From a virus: 37,177 nucleotides of DNA. This document shows, piece by piece, positions 16,088 to 23,805 of the stretch. Positions within the stretch are counted from its first letter, which is position 1. Every line of letters begins with the position of its first letter. The stretch spans positions 1-37,177 of the IMG/VR virus record IMGVR_UViG_3300033064_001011; one strand, 5' to 3'. A program made the translations under genes and the position numbers. Below the pieces are notes generated by a model that was not told where the DNA came from, did not search any database, and saw nothing but the letters and a program-made list of their open reading frames with translations.

Positions 16088-16107
16088 ACGAACGGCTGAC
16101 CCCATGA
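16084..16107 (+). CDS. Possible seven-residue coupling mini-cistron
   Basis: ATG 16084 overlaps the stop of the preceding gene (ATGA). Seven codons (MNERLTP) then end in a TGA that overlaps the RusA start (again ATGA). RusA itself has no good ribosome site, so the mini-cistron could hand terminating ribosomes from one gene to the next. This is an inference from geometry only. Confidence 0.3.
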   Translation: MNERLTP

Positions 16108-16511
16108 CAAAACCCAAAATCATCGAATCCGTTACTCTGGTGCTCCCGCTGCCCGACAAGAAGCTGTCACCGAACAAGCCCTGCGGGAGTCGAGGTAGCC
16201 GATTGGCCAAAGCTCGGATCACCAAGCGATATCGCCAGACCGCATGGGCGATCGCCCTGAACGAGCGGGTCGCCACTGGCCCATGGGGACGGGCTCAAGC
16301 GACTCTCGTGTTCTACTGGCCCGATCGGCGGTGCCGAGACATCAGGAACGCTGAGGCGGCGATGAAGGCGGCGTACGATGGCATAGTGGACGCTGGGATA
16401 CTCACAAACGACTCGTACGACGTACTGACCCACCAACCAACACGATTCGAACTCGATCGGGTACACCCGCGAGTAGAGATACTTATTCAACGACTAGAAC
16501 AAGGAACATGA
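16104..16511 (+). CDS. rusA: RusA-like Holliday-junction resolvase
   Basis: A 135-residue endonuclease that cuts four-way DNA junctions produced by recombination. Family features are LSPNKP near the N-terminus, the acidic metal-binding set in DRRCRDIRNAEAAMKAAYDG and VDAGILTNDS, and the closing VEILIQ strand. The length is normal for RusA (about 120-140). The start overlaps an upstream mini-frame, and no Shine-Dalgarno is evident. It fits with the Sak4/DUF669 recombination genes and would resolve branched DNA before packaging. Confidence 0.83.
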   Translation: MTKPKIIESVTLVLPLPDKKLSPNKPCGSRGSRLAKARITKRYRQTAWAIALNERVATGPWGRAQATLVFYWPDRRCRDIRNAEAAMKAAYDGIVDAGILTNDSYDVLTHQPTRFELDRVHPRVEILIQRLEQGT

Positions 16512-16813
16512 GCATGAGCAGCAAGAAAACTAACATCCGAAACCAAGAACTTGAACGCCTGAACACGAAGCTCCAAGGCATGCTATCGGGGTCAAGGACC
16601 GCCAGGGCGGAATTGTACACCGAGTACGTCAAGTCGGTCGTGCAGAGCCTCGACGTGACCAAGGCCCTTTGGCGATACGAAAGCATGTGGATCTTCAGAG
16701 CACTGAGGTGGGTATTCAGGCGACAGGGACCGACGGCGGTGCTCATGGAGAAGTGGGCGACGGATGTGACGCCGGCGGAAGAGGTGGTCGAGGATAAGGA
16801 CGGTGCGGAATGA
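16508..16813 (+). CDS. Hypothetical helical protein
   Basis: A 101-residue protein. The basic N-terminal half (MSMSSKKTNIRNQELERLNT) could form a coiled coil, and an amphipathic region WRYESMWIFRALRWVFRRQG follows. The C-terminus is acidic. AAGGA is four bases before ATG 16508 and ten before ATG 16514, so the second may be used. It overlaps the RusA stop by four bases. No family recognised. Confidence 0.6.
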   Translation: MSMSSKKTNIRNQELERLNTKLQGMLSGSRTARAELYTEYVKSVVQSLDVTKALWRYESMWIFRALRWVFRRQGPTAVLMEKWATDVTPAEEVVEDKDGAE

Positions 16814-17181
16814 GCGATAAACCCGAAGACATGAACGACGAGCAGCTAACGCGGTTCCTTGCTGTGGAGGTTATGGGGTGGACATTAGGCAATGGAACAG
16901 AATATTACGCTGATGAGTGGTTTGAGGGTAAGGCATTCGCCCCGTTTGAGGGTGTATGGGACCCTCTAAATAACGCCTATCACATGCTGAGGCTGATCGA
17001 GGCTATGCGGGAGAAGGATTATCTGATTTGCGTTAATCCTGCAATCAAGGCAGGATATGAGGCGAAGGCGATTGACCGAATAACCTTATCGTTCAGGACA
17101 TGGACCAAGCAGGACACCGCCCAACGAGCCGTGGCCCTTGCTGCGGCCAAGGCAGTACAGAGTATGAAGGATCAATCATGA
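16810..17181 (+). CDS. Phage ABA-sandwich domain protein
   Basis: A 123-residue protein resembling the phage ABA sandwich family: an N-terminal TRFLAVEVMGW, a middle WDPLNNAYHMLRLIEAM, a strand region, and the ending AQRAVALAAAKAV. Members are common early phage proteins of unknown function. The start overlaps the previous stop (ATGA). Confidence 0.65.
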   Translation: MSDKPEDMNDEQLTRFLAVEVMGWTLGNGTEYYADEWFEGKAFAPFEGVWDPLNNAYHMLRLIEAMREKDYLICVNPAIKAGYEAKAIDRITLSFRTWTKQDTAQRAVALAAAKAVQSMKDQS

Positions 17182-17354
17182 AGAAACGGTTCTGGGAGAC
17201 CATCAACAGGTTCGCTGAGTGGCTTGAGGATATCGGCCCGCCATGGGATGCGGCTGTGATCTGGAGTATCGTACTGACAATACTAATCGGTGGCATGTGG
17301 CTGATGGTCTGGATCATGTGGATCATCGCCATACAAACGGGAACAGGACAATGA
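17178..17354 (+). CDS. Small membrane protein, possible holin
   Basis: A 58-residue protein with an amphipathic start (MKKRFWETINRFAEWLED) and one long hydrophobic stretch (about residues 24-54, many Trp, Ile and Met). AAGGA precedes ATG 17178, which overlaps the previous stop. Size and layout suit a class III-like holin or a small membrane modulator. The lysozyme gene lies 5 kb away, so a lysis role is not supported by position. Confidence 0.6.
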   Translation: MKKRFWETINRFAEWLEDIGPPWDAAVIWSIVLTILIGGMWLMVWIMWIIAIQTGTGQ

Positions 17355-17362
17355 GCACTGTA

Positions 17363-17391
17363 TTGACACGCATTAACAAAGATCATAGAGT
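17363..17391 (+). promoter_or_regulatory. Candidate promoter upstream of the HNH gene
   Basis: TTGACA at 17363-17368, a 17-base spacer and TAGAGT at 17386-17391. The first 13 bases (TTGACACGCATTA) nearly repeat the sequence at 15541 in the origin block, which lacks a matching -10 element. Confidence 0.5.
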
Positions 17392-17420
17392 GTAGGCGTA
17401 ATGGTCAGGATAAAATTAAC

Positions 17421-17508
17421 AAAGGTCTGTTGTCGGCAACACGTAACCATTTTGTTCGTCAAGAACAGTCTGGCCATTACAAACGTGTTGCCGATAACAG
17501 ACCTTTTT
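17421..17508 (+). terminator. 24-base inverted repeat followed by T5 (terminator or attenuator)
   Basis: The arms 17421-17444 and 17483-17506 pair over 24 positions with a single G-T pair; the loop has 38 bases with an inner TGTTC/GAACA hairpin. T5 follows at 17504-17508, as in an intrinsic terminator, and the HNH start codon is 15 bases later. An upstream GTAATGGTC (about 17399) can also pair with GGCCATTAC inside the loop, offering a competing structure. It may attenuate the HNH gene or mark the end of an inserted element. Confidence 0.65.
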
Positions 17509-17522
17509 AATGGAGATCTATC

Positions 17523-18011
17523 ATGTCAGATGTGAAAACGTGCGGTCGTTGCAAAGAGATTAAACCTGTCGGCGAGTTCTATCGAGATCGTTACAGGAAT
17601 GATGGCTTGATGAACAGGTGCAAGGCATGTGATTCCAAACATCATTCCGATAGCTACATGTCTGATCATGAGAAAAGAAAGCAGATGAAGAGAGATGACT
17701 ACGCACGGAATAGATTGTGGTATATATCGTATCACAAAAAGTACAGAGAGAAGAACCTAAAGGCCAGTAGGGCCAGGATGCTGTGTGCTTTGGCTATCGC
17801 ATCAGGTGAACTGAAGCCGCAACCGTGCGAAGAGTGTGGCAAGAAGCTGGCCATCAATGCTCATCATGATGATTACGATAAGCCTCTGGATGTTCGATGG
17901 CTCTGTGACAAGCATCACCAGTCGTTCCATGCTGCCCTGAGAGCGGCTACTCAATCAAAACAGAACATTGTGATAGAAACTGAATATGTTAGCAGCAGAG
18001 AGCCTGTTTAG
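17523..18011 (+). CDS. HNH endonuclease-like protein
   Basis: A 162-residue protein. The N-terminus has two CxxC pairs (CGRCKEIKPVGEFYRDR and CKACDSKHH), a zinc-ribbon layout common in phage HNH proteins. The HNH core is CEECGKK ... INAHHDDYDKPLDVRWLCDKHH. GGAG at 17512-17515 sets the start. It stands apart from the operon: its own promoter and a large hairpin precede it, a gap follows, and its codons are visibly richer in A/T than its neighbours. These point to a mobile homing-type endonuclease that arrived by transfer. A DNA-packaging HNH partner of terminase is the alternative, since terminase lies about 0.8 kb downstream. Confidence 0.82.
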   Translation: MSDVKTCGRCKEIKPVGEFYRDRYRNDGLMNRCKACDSKHHSDSYMSDHEKRKQMKRDDYARNRLWYISYHKKYREKNLKASRARMLCALAIASGELKPQPCEECGKKLAINAHHDDYDKPLDVRWLCDKHHQSFHAALRAATQSKQNIVIETEYVSSREPV

Positions 18012-18031
18012 AGAAAAATCTCGAAGGTACT

Positions 18032-18057
18032 CCTACAAGGTTTGTTCGCGTTGTAGG
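18032..18057 (+). repeat. Hairpin after the HNH gene
   Basis: CCTACAA (18032-18038) and TTGTAGG (18051-18057) form a seven-base stem with a 12-base loop. No T-run follows, so it would be a poor intrinsic terminator. A smaller GAGA/TCTC hairpin lies at about 18011-18022. Confidence 0.45.
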
Positions 18058-18101
18058 CCTGCGGAACTAGTCGATTGTATTAACTCTCTTTCTTTCTTGG
18101 G

Positions 18102-18130
18102 TTGAGGCTAGATATGAATATGGTTATATA
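18102..18130 (+). promoter_or_regulatory. Candidate promoter for the C5 methyltransferase-terminase operon
   Basis: TTGAGG at 18102-18107, a 17-base spacer and TATATA at 18125-18130, 28 bases before the methyltransferase start, in a locally AT-rich gap. Confidence 0.45.
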
Positions 18131-18157
18131 TCAGAATAGAACGATTGGAAAATCGGC

Positions 18158-18847
18158 ATGATATACGGATCTGTATGCTCCGGCATCGAAGCCGCAAGCG
18201 AAGCCTGGAGTACTCTCGGCTGGCGCCCTGCGTGGTTCTCCGAGATCGACAAATTCCCTTGCGAGATCCTGAAGGCTCATCATCCCGACGTGCCGAATCT
18301 AGGGGATATGTCCGCTCGTGACTTCGCGGCTCGAGCCAAGGCGATCGCTGAGATAGATGTATTCGTTGGCGGCACGCCGTGCCAGGCATTCAGCGTTGCC
18401 GGCAATCGCGAATCACTGGCCGACGAGCGGGGCAATCTTTCACTGACTTATACGGAGCTATGCCATGAACTCGATCCCCGGTGGGCTGTTTGGGAAAATG
18501 TCCCAGGAGTCCTTAATACCAAAGACAATGCTTTCGGTTGCTTCCTCGCTGGATTGGTGGGAGACACGCGACCCGTTGAATCCTGGCTGGACGGCGGAAG
18601 GTTCCCTGTCGCGGGTATGGTTATTGGACCCTGCCGCTCCGCAGCATGGCGGGTACTCGACGCTCAATACTTCGGAGTGGCTCAACGTCGGCGGCGTGTG
18701 TTCGTCGTTAGCGGACGTACTTCAGATCGGACCAATCCCGCGGCAGTACTTTTTGAGCCCGAAAGCGTGTGCGGGAATCCTCCGAAGATGATGGAATGCA
18801 ATACGGTATTGATCGACGGGCACGCGGGGGCGAATCCGATTGGCTAA
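18158..18847 (+). CDS. C5 cytosine DNA methyltransferase, short form
   Basis: A 229-residue Dcm-type enzyme that would methylate cytosine at carbon 5. Motif I is SVCSGIEAASEAW, motif IV GGTPCQAFSV with the catalytic Cys, motif VI WENVPGV, and motif VIII QRRRRVFVV. After LFEPESVCGNPPKM the protein ends; the target-recognition remainder and motifs IX-X (a GNS/VAP-like segment) are absent. Full-length family members usually exceed 300 residues. The stop overlaps the terminase start. It may be a truncated remnant, or an enzyme completed by a gene elsewhere. No such fragment was found in this window. Confidence 0.85.
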   Translation: MIYGSVCSGIEAASEAWSTLGWRPAWFSEIDKFPCEILKAHHPDVPNLGDMSARDFAARAKAIAEIDVFVGGTPCQAFSVAGNRESLADERGNLSLTYTELCHELDPRWAVWENVPGVLNTKDNAFGCFLAGLVGDTRPVESWLDGGRFPVAGMVIGPCRSAAWRVLDAQYFGVAQRRRRVFVVSGRTSDRTNPAAVLFEPESVCGNPPKMMECNTVLIDGHAGANPIG

Positions 18848-21029
18848 AGCCTCATCCAAAAATGAATCAGTCTCGGACGCCGGCCAGGCTAACCGGGAAC
18901 GCATGGCTCGAAAGTCTCGCGAGCAATCCAAGGCCGTCGCGGATATCGGGGACATCCCCGAGGTAACTGACCCCGCGAGGCGTGAGGCGTGCAAGGCTGA
19001 TCCAGAGCTATTCGCCAAGACGTATTTCAGCCATGTTCCGTACGGCACGTTCATGCCGATCGAGGGTATGCACCGCGAGATCCTCGGCGACTTCGATGAG
19101 GTAGCGATGCACGGCGGGGCGGTCGCGATCGCAGCTCCCCGCTCTGGCGGAAAAACAACGTGTGCCATTATCTCAATCATCCGTGCTCAAGTCTACGGGT
19201 TCGTCAAGTCCGATGTGTACGCTTGCGAGAATAAGGATCTCGCCATAGACCGCCTGGCCCTGATCAAGCGAGCGTACGAGACAAACGATCTGCTGCTTGA
19301 GGATTTCCCCGAGGTGTGCTTTCCGATCCGCTGCCTGGAGGGCAAGCCGCAACGCCAGACATCCCAGATGTGCAACGGCGAACTCACTGATATACGGTGG
19401 ACCACTACGCAGATCGCATTGCCTAAGATACGCGATGAGAAGACAGGCAAGCTCACGCCATCATCGGGATGCCGGTTGACCGTGGCCGGTATGGAGTCGG
19501 GCGTACGCGGGGTACTCGACGAGGTAGGGCGACCCGATCGGGTTATCATCGATGACCCCCAGGGTGATGATGCTGCGTCGAGTCTCGTGATGAGGAACAA
19601 GCGGCGGAAGATAATAGGTAAGGCTCTCGGCGAACTCGGAAGCCAATACACTAACCTCGCTATGATAATGCTGTGCACGATCATCGAGCCTGATGATATC
19701 GCCGACGAGTTCACTGATCGCGAGCCGCGACCGGAGTGGATGGGGCGGCGGTACCAATACCTGGCCAGCATGCCCAAGCGTATGGATCTGTGGGACAAGT
19801 ACATCGCGATGCGGCAAGAGGATCAGCGGGGCGGCGATCGGTATGCTCGCCGTGCTCACAAGTTCTATCTGAAGAACCGGAAAAAGATGGACGCGGGTGC
19901 GGTGTGCACGCTGCCGAATGCGTACGCTGGCCGGCACGTTGTTATCCCGCCGATGACCGAGACCAAGAACGTACTACCGGACGGTACGGAGATCGAGGCG
20001 TCGGCGATACAGTCAGCGTTCAACGTGATCGCCAAGCGTGACGGTCTGGAGATCTTCGCGTGCGAGTATCAGAACGATCCGATACTCCCGGAGGCGAGCG
20101 ATCACGATCTGAACGTCAAGGATCTGGCTATGCGTACCAACGGGTACAAGCGGAACCAAGTCCCGCTCGACGCACAGACGATCACGACGTATACCGATAT
20201 CCAGGGACGGCTATTGTATTACGTGGTGATAGCATGGGCTCAGGATTTCACCGGGTACGTTATTGACTACGGAACGTGGCCCAGGCAGAAGAGTAAGCGG
20301 TTCACTGCGGGGACCGCGAAACAAACTTATGCGAGAGCGAAGCCCGGGGCGGGGTTCGAGGGCCGGTTGTATAATGCTCTTGAGAAGTTCACTGATGAGA
20401 TTATGGATAAGACGTGGAGGCGGGAGGATGGGGCGAGGCTCCAGGTATCGCTGGGCATGTATGATGCTGCGTGGGGCGAGTCTACTGATATCGTGTTCCA
20501 GTTCTGCCGACAGTCGAGGCACTCGGCGAGGATCATGCCCGCGTTCGGCAAGTACTACGGCGCCAAGAGTAAACCGTTCAACGAGATCAAGCAGCAGAAA
20601 GCCGAGATGCGGGGACTCCGATGGAAGATACCGAGCCCCAAGAGCAAGAGGCAGGTCCGGTACATGCTGATCGATACAAATTTCTGGAAGACGTTCACGG
20701 CGGTACGCCTGAAGACCGCTATCGGCGATCGCGGCTCGCTGACGTTCTTCGGAGACCGGGGCACACCGAACGCGGGGGCGGAACACGAGATGTACCTGGA
20801 GCACCTGGCCTGTGAGAAGTGTACCGAGGTCGAGGCCAAGGATCAGAAGGTATCGGAGTGGGACGCACCGCCGCACGCGGAAAATCACTGGGGCGATTGT
20901 ACCGTGGGGTGTGCTGTCGCCGCCTCGAAGTGCGGAGTCAAACTCGCGGGATCAGTGCACCCGGAGAACAACGCCAGACCCAAACGAAAGAAAATGTCAC
21001 TAGCCGCAGCAAGGAACCGACGACGATGA
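18840..21029 (+). CDS. terL: Terminase large subunit
   Basis: A 729-residue packaging motor. The ATPase P-loop is AAPRSGGKTT (about residues 98-106), and RVIIDDPQGDD supplies a Walker B-like strand. The C-terminal half should be the RNase H-like nuclease, probably starting at TYTDIQGRLLYYVVIAW. A Lys/Arg-rich C-terminus (NARPKRKKMSLAAARNRRR) follows. TTG 18840 is preferred as start because the conserved basic lead before PEVTDPARREACKAD lies between it and the next ATG (18903). No small terminase subunit is recognisable next to it; a nearby small gene or the HNH protein could assist. Length is large for the family. Confidence 0.85.
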   Translation: MAKASSKNESVSDAGQANRERMARKSREQSKAVADIGDIPEVTDPARREACKADPELFAKTYFSHVPYGTFMPIEGMHREILGDFDEVAMHGGAVAIAAPRSGGKTTCAIISIIRAQVYGFVKSDVYACENKDLAIDRLALIKRAYETNDLLLEDFPEVCFPIRCLEGKPQRQTSQMCNGELTDIRWTTTQIALPKIRDEKTGKLTPSSGCRLTVAGMESGVRGVLDEVGRPDRVIIDDPQGDDAASSLVMRNKRRKIIGKALGELGSQYTNLAMIMLCTIIEPDDIADEFTDREPRPEWMGRRYQYLASMPKRMDLWDKYIAMRQEDQRGGDRYARRAHKFYLKNRKKMDAGAVCTLPNAYAGRHVVIPPMTETKNVLPDGTEIEASAIQSAFNVIAKRDGLEIFACEYQNDPILPEASDHDLNVKDLAMRTNGYKRNQVPLDAQTITTYTDIQGRLLYYVVIAWAQDFTGYVIDYGTWPRQKSKRFTAGTAKQTYARAKPGAGFEGRLYNALEKFTDEIMDKTWRREDGARLQVSLGMYDAAWGESTDIVFQFCRQSRHSARIMPAFGKYYGAKSKPFNEIKQQKAEMRGLRWKIPSPKSKRQVRYMLIDTNFWKTFTAVRLKTAIGDRGSLTFFGDRGTPNAGAEHEMYLEHLACEKCTEVEAKDQKVSEWDAPPHAENHWGDCTVGCAVAASKCGVKLAGSVHPENNARPKRKKMSLAAARNRRR

Positions 21030-21220
21030 GTAAGAATATCAACGAATATGATTATGGTATCGGGTGCCCGGACTGCGGGTGCAAGCACCACGAGACCAAG
21101 TACACGCGGAAGCGTGCGAAGGGGCGAGTAATCCGCAGGCGGATATGTCGGAATTGCGGCCGGGAGTTCTCCACGTACGAAACTCGTCCAGGGAACAAGA
21201 TCGAATCGAAAGAATCTTAG
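21026..21220 (+). CDS. NrdR-like zinc-ribbon protein
   Basis: A 64-residue protein equal to the zinc-ribbon half of the NrdR regulator: CPDCGCKHHETKYTRKR, then IRRRICRNCGREFSTYET. The ATP-cone domain of true NrdR is absent. Such stand-alone ribbons are common in phages and may bind DNA. It overlaps the terminase stop (ATGA) and is probably translationally coupled to it. Confidence 0.75.
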   Translation: MSKNINEYDYGIGCPDCGCKHHETKYTRKRAKGRVIRRRICRNCGREFSTYETRPGNKIESKES

Positions 21221-21302
21221 AAAAAACTTTTCTTACAAGTCTTGTGGTTCGTGGGGTTTATGGCGGTCGCTAATTTAGTCGTGAATAAGCGGGGTTATTC
21301 TC

Positions 21303-21331
21303 TGGACAATAGAGCGTGAATAGACGATACT
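21303..21331 (+). promoter_or_regulatory. Candidate promoter
   Basis: TGGACA at 21303-21308, a 17-base spacer and GATACT at 21326-21331. A small palindrome GAATAA-GCGGGG-TTATTC just upstream (about 21283-21300) could be an operator. The next gene starts at 21382. Confidence 0.45.
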
Positions 21332-21381
21332 CTTAGTAGATGAAGAACACAACGAACAACACGAACTTGAAAGGCAACACC

Positions 21382-21717
21382 ATGAAAACTATCAACGCAC
21401 ACGTTAATCAAATGCTGTCTGACGAACTCACGCTATCGAACGGCGACGGTCTGGTTATCACCTGCACCTATAGCAAGAGCCGCAAATTTGTTGTCGCCCG
21501 CTCGGCGGTTCAGACGGACTGGATAGACGTTGAAGCTGACAAGTTCGAAGAGTCCGACGTTTCTCCGCGTGAGGCCGTCGAAGAACTGGCCCGCACCGTT
21601 CCCGGCGATATGGATTTCGTTGACGACAAGTTTTCGGTTATCAACTCCGACAACGAACTGTTCGTTCTCGTCTGGGTTGAGAACGGCAACGGATGCTGCC
21701 TTGACGTTATCCGATAA
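21382..21717 (+). CDS. Hypothetical acidic protein
   Basis: A 111-residue protein with alternating strands and helices and a net negative charge (ADKFEESDVSPREAVEELAR, GDMDFVDDKFSVINSDNELF). An in-frame ATG at 21340 lacks a ribosome site, whereas AAAGG lies about seven bases before ATG 21382. It has its own candidate promoter and is followed by a strong hairpin, so it may be a single-gene unit. No family recognised; a DNA-mimic or host-takeover role would be speculation. Confidence 0.65.
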   Translation: MKTINAHVNQMLSDELTLSNGDGLVITCTYSKSRKFVVARSAVQTDWIDVEADKFEESDVSPREAVEELARTVPGDMDFVDDKFSVINSDNELFVLVWVENGNGCCLDVIR

Positions 21718-21733
21718 CAACTAACCACCAAAA

Positions 21734-21760
21734 GCCCGGCCCGAGCGAATCGGGCCGGGC
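21734..21760 (+). terminator. Very stable GC hairpin without + strand U-tract
   Basis: GCCCGGCCCGA (21734-21744) pairs perfectly with TCGGGCCGGGC (21750-21760) around GCGAA. On the + strand no T-run follows. Four A bases precede it, so it would act best as a terminator for opposite-strand transcription. It may still terminate weakly or protect mRNA 3' ends. Confidence 0.6.
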
Positions 21761-21791
21761 GACAGAAACACCACTCACAGGAATCAACGAC

Positions 21792-22202
21792 ATGGCAACT
21801 AACGACAACAGCAAAGTAAACGCCGCCGCCAGCATCGCCGCAAGCAAGAGCGACATTAAATCTCTACTGATGCTGGTAGACCACGCTGCCAGCGACATCG
21901 AGCCCAACGGAACATGGGCCGAGGCTGGCAGTGCTGCCAAGATAGCAAGTAGCCTGCTTGAAATCGTAGACTTCCTCGGCGGCGGCGACGGCAAAGGCCG
22001 CTCGCGACTTGAAGACGATTACAACCGTGAAGCTGGTGGAGCCTCCATCGCAGCCCGCGGAGTAAAGAACATGGCGATCGCAGCTATCGCCACGACGACG
22101 CTCAACCTTCTCGACTTTTCCGCCCAATCGGTCTGGAATATCGAAAAGGCATTGGGTCTTGCATACGACGCCGGACATCGCAACGCAAAAATAGCTTCAT
22201 AA
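21792..22202 (+). CDS. Hypothetical Ala-rich helical protein
   Basis: A 136-residue, mainly helical protein (KSDIKSLLMLVDHAASDIE, AEAGSAAKIASSLLEIVDFL, VKNMAIAAIATTTLNLLDF). The later helix is fairly hydrophobic but not a clear membrane segment. AGGAA nine bases upstream gives the start. Function unknown. Confidence 0.6.
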   Translation: MATNDNSKVNAAASIAASKSDIKSLLMLVDHAASDIEPNGTWAEAGSAAKIASSLLEIVDFLGGGDGKGRSRLEDDYNREAGGASIAARGVKNMAIAAIATTTLNLLDFSAQSVWNIEKALGLAYDAGHRNAKIAS

Positions 22203-22219
22203 CACAAGGAACCCAACCC

Positions 22220-22549
22220 ATGATTACGATCTGCGTAAACCACGAAGTGAACCGCGAGATACTGGTCGAGGCCCTGATTGACGCGGGGCTCCCGGAGAGC
22301 AAGGCTCGACGGTTACATGATACTCGCAAACACCGTATATGGACTGATGTATTTGATAGCGTCAATGATAGCCCGTTGGGTACTGACTACAGGATCAGCG
22401 GCCGGTATGAATCATGGAACGATGGGCGGTACACGACATCCGGATGGCGAGAGGGAATCGTGCATAGTGATCTGTGTCAGAAGGAAGCTGACAAAGCCGC
22501 TGCGGTTCTCGCTGCTCTACTGGCCAGCGTTTGCAAAACATGGCTGTAA
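22220..22549 (+). CDS. Hypothetical protein
   Basis: A 109-residue protein starting MITICVNHEVNREILVEALI. The middle is rich in Tyr, Trp and Gly (DYRISGRYESWNDGRYTTSGW), the end is a helix (KEADKAAAVLAALLASV). ACAAGGAACCCAACCC precedes the ATG, almost the same leader as that of the next gene. No family recognised. Confidence 0.6.
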   Translation: MITICVNHEVNREILVEALIDAGLPESKARRLHDTRKHRIWTDVFDSVNDSPLGTDYRISGRYESWNDGRYTTSGWREGIVHSDLCQKEADKAAAVLAALLASVCKTWL

Positions 22550-22573
22550 ACCCTCATGACAAGGAACCCCATC

Positions 22574-23071
22574 ATGATCCGTATGATAATCCCGTTTGTG
22601 ATCATCGTTCTAATCGCTCATATTCTCGTGCGTACACCTGTGTACGTCACTCACGAACCCGCAGCACCACAGGCGACCGGGCACCGCACGGAGCAACCCG
22701 AGATCCCCGTTCCCTACTCGTTCCGTGAGTTCATGGATGCCCTCGTGCACGTCGAGAGCGGAGGTGATCTCAGGGCGATCGGCGACAACGGTACTCGCCG
22801 CGGGCCATACCAGATATGCCGATCGTATTGGATCGACGGCGGTGGTACGGATTACGACTCCGGTGTGTGGGACAAGCGAGCATCAGAATCCGTGATGCTC
22901 CGATACTGGGCGAGGTACTGCCCGGGCGCCCTGCACGCGCTGGAGTACTCAACGCTGGCCCGCGTGCACAACGGCGGACCACGGGGCGATAGCAAAGAAT
23001 CAACTATTGGATATTGGAACAAGGTCCGAGCCAGAATGCTGGCCGGCCGTAACAAGGAGTCACAGAGATGA
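22574..23071 (+). CDS. Membrane-anchored invertebrate-type-lysozyme-like endolysin
   Basis: A 165-residue cell-wall hydrolase. Residues about 1-20 (MIRMIIPFVIIVLIAHILV) form a signal anchor. The catalytic region FREFMDALVHVESGGDL supplies a Glu. GPYQICRSYWIDGG and ARVHNGGPRG...YWNKV match the GPFQI...YW and HNGGP...YW signatures of the i-type lysozyme/destabilase fold. AAGGA at 22561-22565 lies eight bases before ATG 22574; an earlier ATG at 22556 precedes the ribosome site and is disfavoured. The anchor suggests export by the host Sec system and later release, as in SAR endolysins, so holin need not be essential. Confidence 0.75.
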   Translation: MIRMIIPFVIIVLIAHILVRTPVYVTHEPAAPQATGHRTEQPEIPVPYSFREFMDALVHVESGGDLRAIGDNGTRRGPYQICRSYWIDGGGTDYDSGVWDKRASESVMLRYWARYCPGALHALEYSTLARVHNGGPRGDSKESTIGYWNKVRARMLAGRNKESQR

Positions 23072-23805
23072 ATATGAAGATGAATATATTGACAGCGAAG
23101 ATCGCACGCGACGGAATGACGATACAGAAGATCGGTAGCAATCATCAAGCGGGGTCCTGGACCTTGCGGCCGTATGGATACGAGTGGAAAATACGAAGCT
23201 GTATATCAGGCAACTCGATCAAGCTGCCCATCGATCAGTTCGATCAGTGGGGTATCGTAGGGCTCCCCGCTAAGGCAGGACCCTTGACCGCCGACGATGT
23301 GTACAAGGTCTACCAGGATACCGCGACGGCGGCGATCGCAGCGGCGAGTGAGTTGAGAGAGGCGTATGCATCCGTGAATATGTTTGTAGGCGATCTGCGA
23401 TTCCATGCGGCGAGCGTGCATCAAGTGCGGGAATCTCGCAAAGCTGCTCAGGTCAGGGATGCCGATACGATTCCCGAAACAGTATCCACGATGATCGCCG
23501 TGACAAGGATATCAGAGCGAATATATTCGGCTGCAAGATACGCCAAGAATGCTTTTGATTGTGCTGTCGATGATGCCCTCGACACTGGCAGTGCGATGGA
23601 AAATCAATTACAACCCAACATTAATATGTGCTATACGCACGCGAAGTCACACCAGCGGATCGCCGAGATAAAAGCGTGCCATGTCGAAAAGGCTGCCGTC
23701 GAGATCCTGGAGATAATCAGGCTCGAAAAATCAAAGCACGAGAAACCTGAAGGTCGCCAGATGAACGGCGATATGGATATCAGTGCGGAAGGATTGGAAG
23801 TATGA
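23068..23805 (+). CDS. Hypothetical 245-residue protein
   Basis: The N-terminal 70 residues appear beta-rich (GSWTLRPYGYEWKIRSC). The rest is helical with regular Ala/Glu spacing, possibly a coiled coil (TATAAIAAASELREAYASV; KAAVEILEIIRLEKSKHEK). AAGGAG upstream sets the start, which overlaps the lysozyme stop by four bases. It is codirectional with the repressor-like gene after it. Function unknown. Confidence 0.6.
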   Translation: MNMKMNILTAKIARDGMTIQKIGSNHQAGSWTLRPYGYEWKIRSCISGNSIKLPIDQFDQWGIVGLPAKAGPLTADDVYKVYQDTATAAIAAASELREAYASVNMFVGDLRFHAASVHQVRESRKAAQVRDADTIPETVSTMIAVTRISERIYSAARYAKNAFDCAVDDALDTGSAMENQLQPNINMCYTHAKSHQRIAEIKACHVEKAAVEILEIIRLEKSKHEKPEGRQMNGDMDISAEGLEV

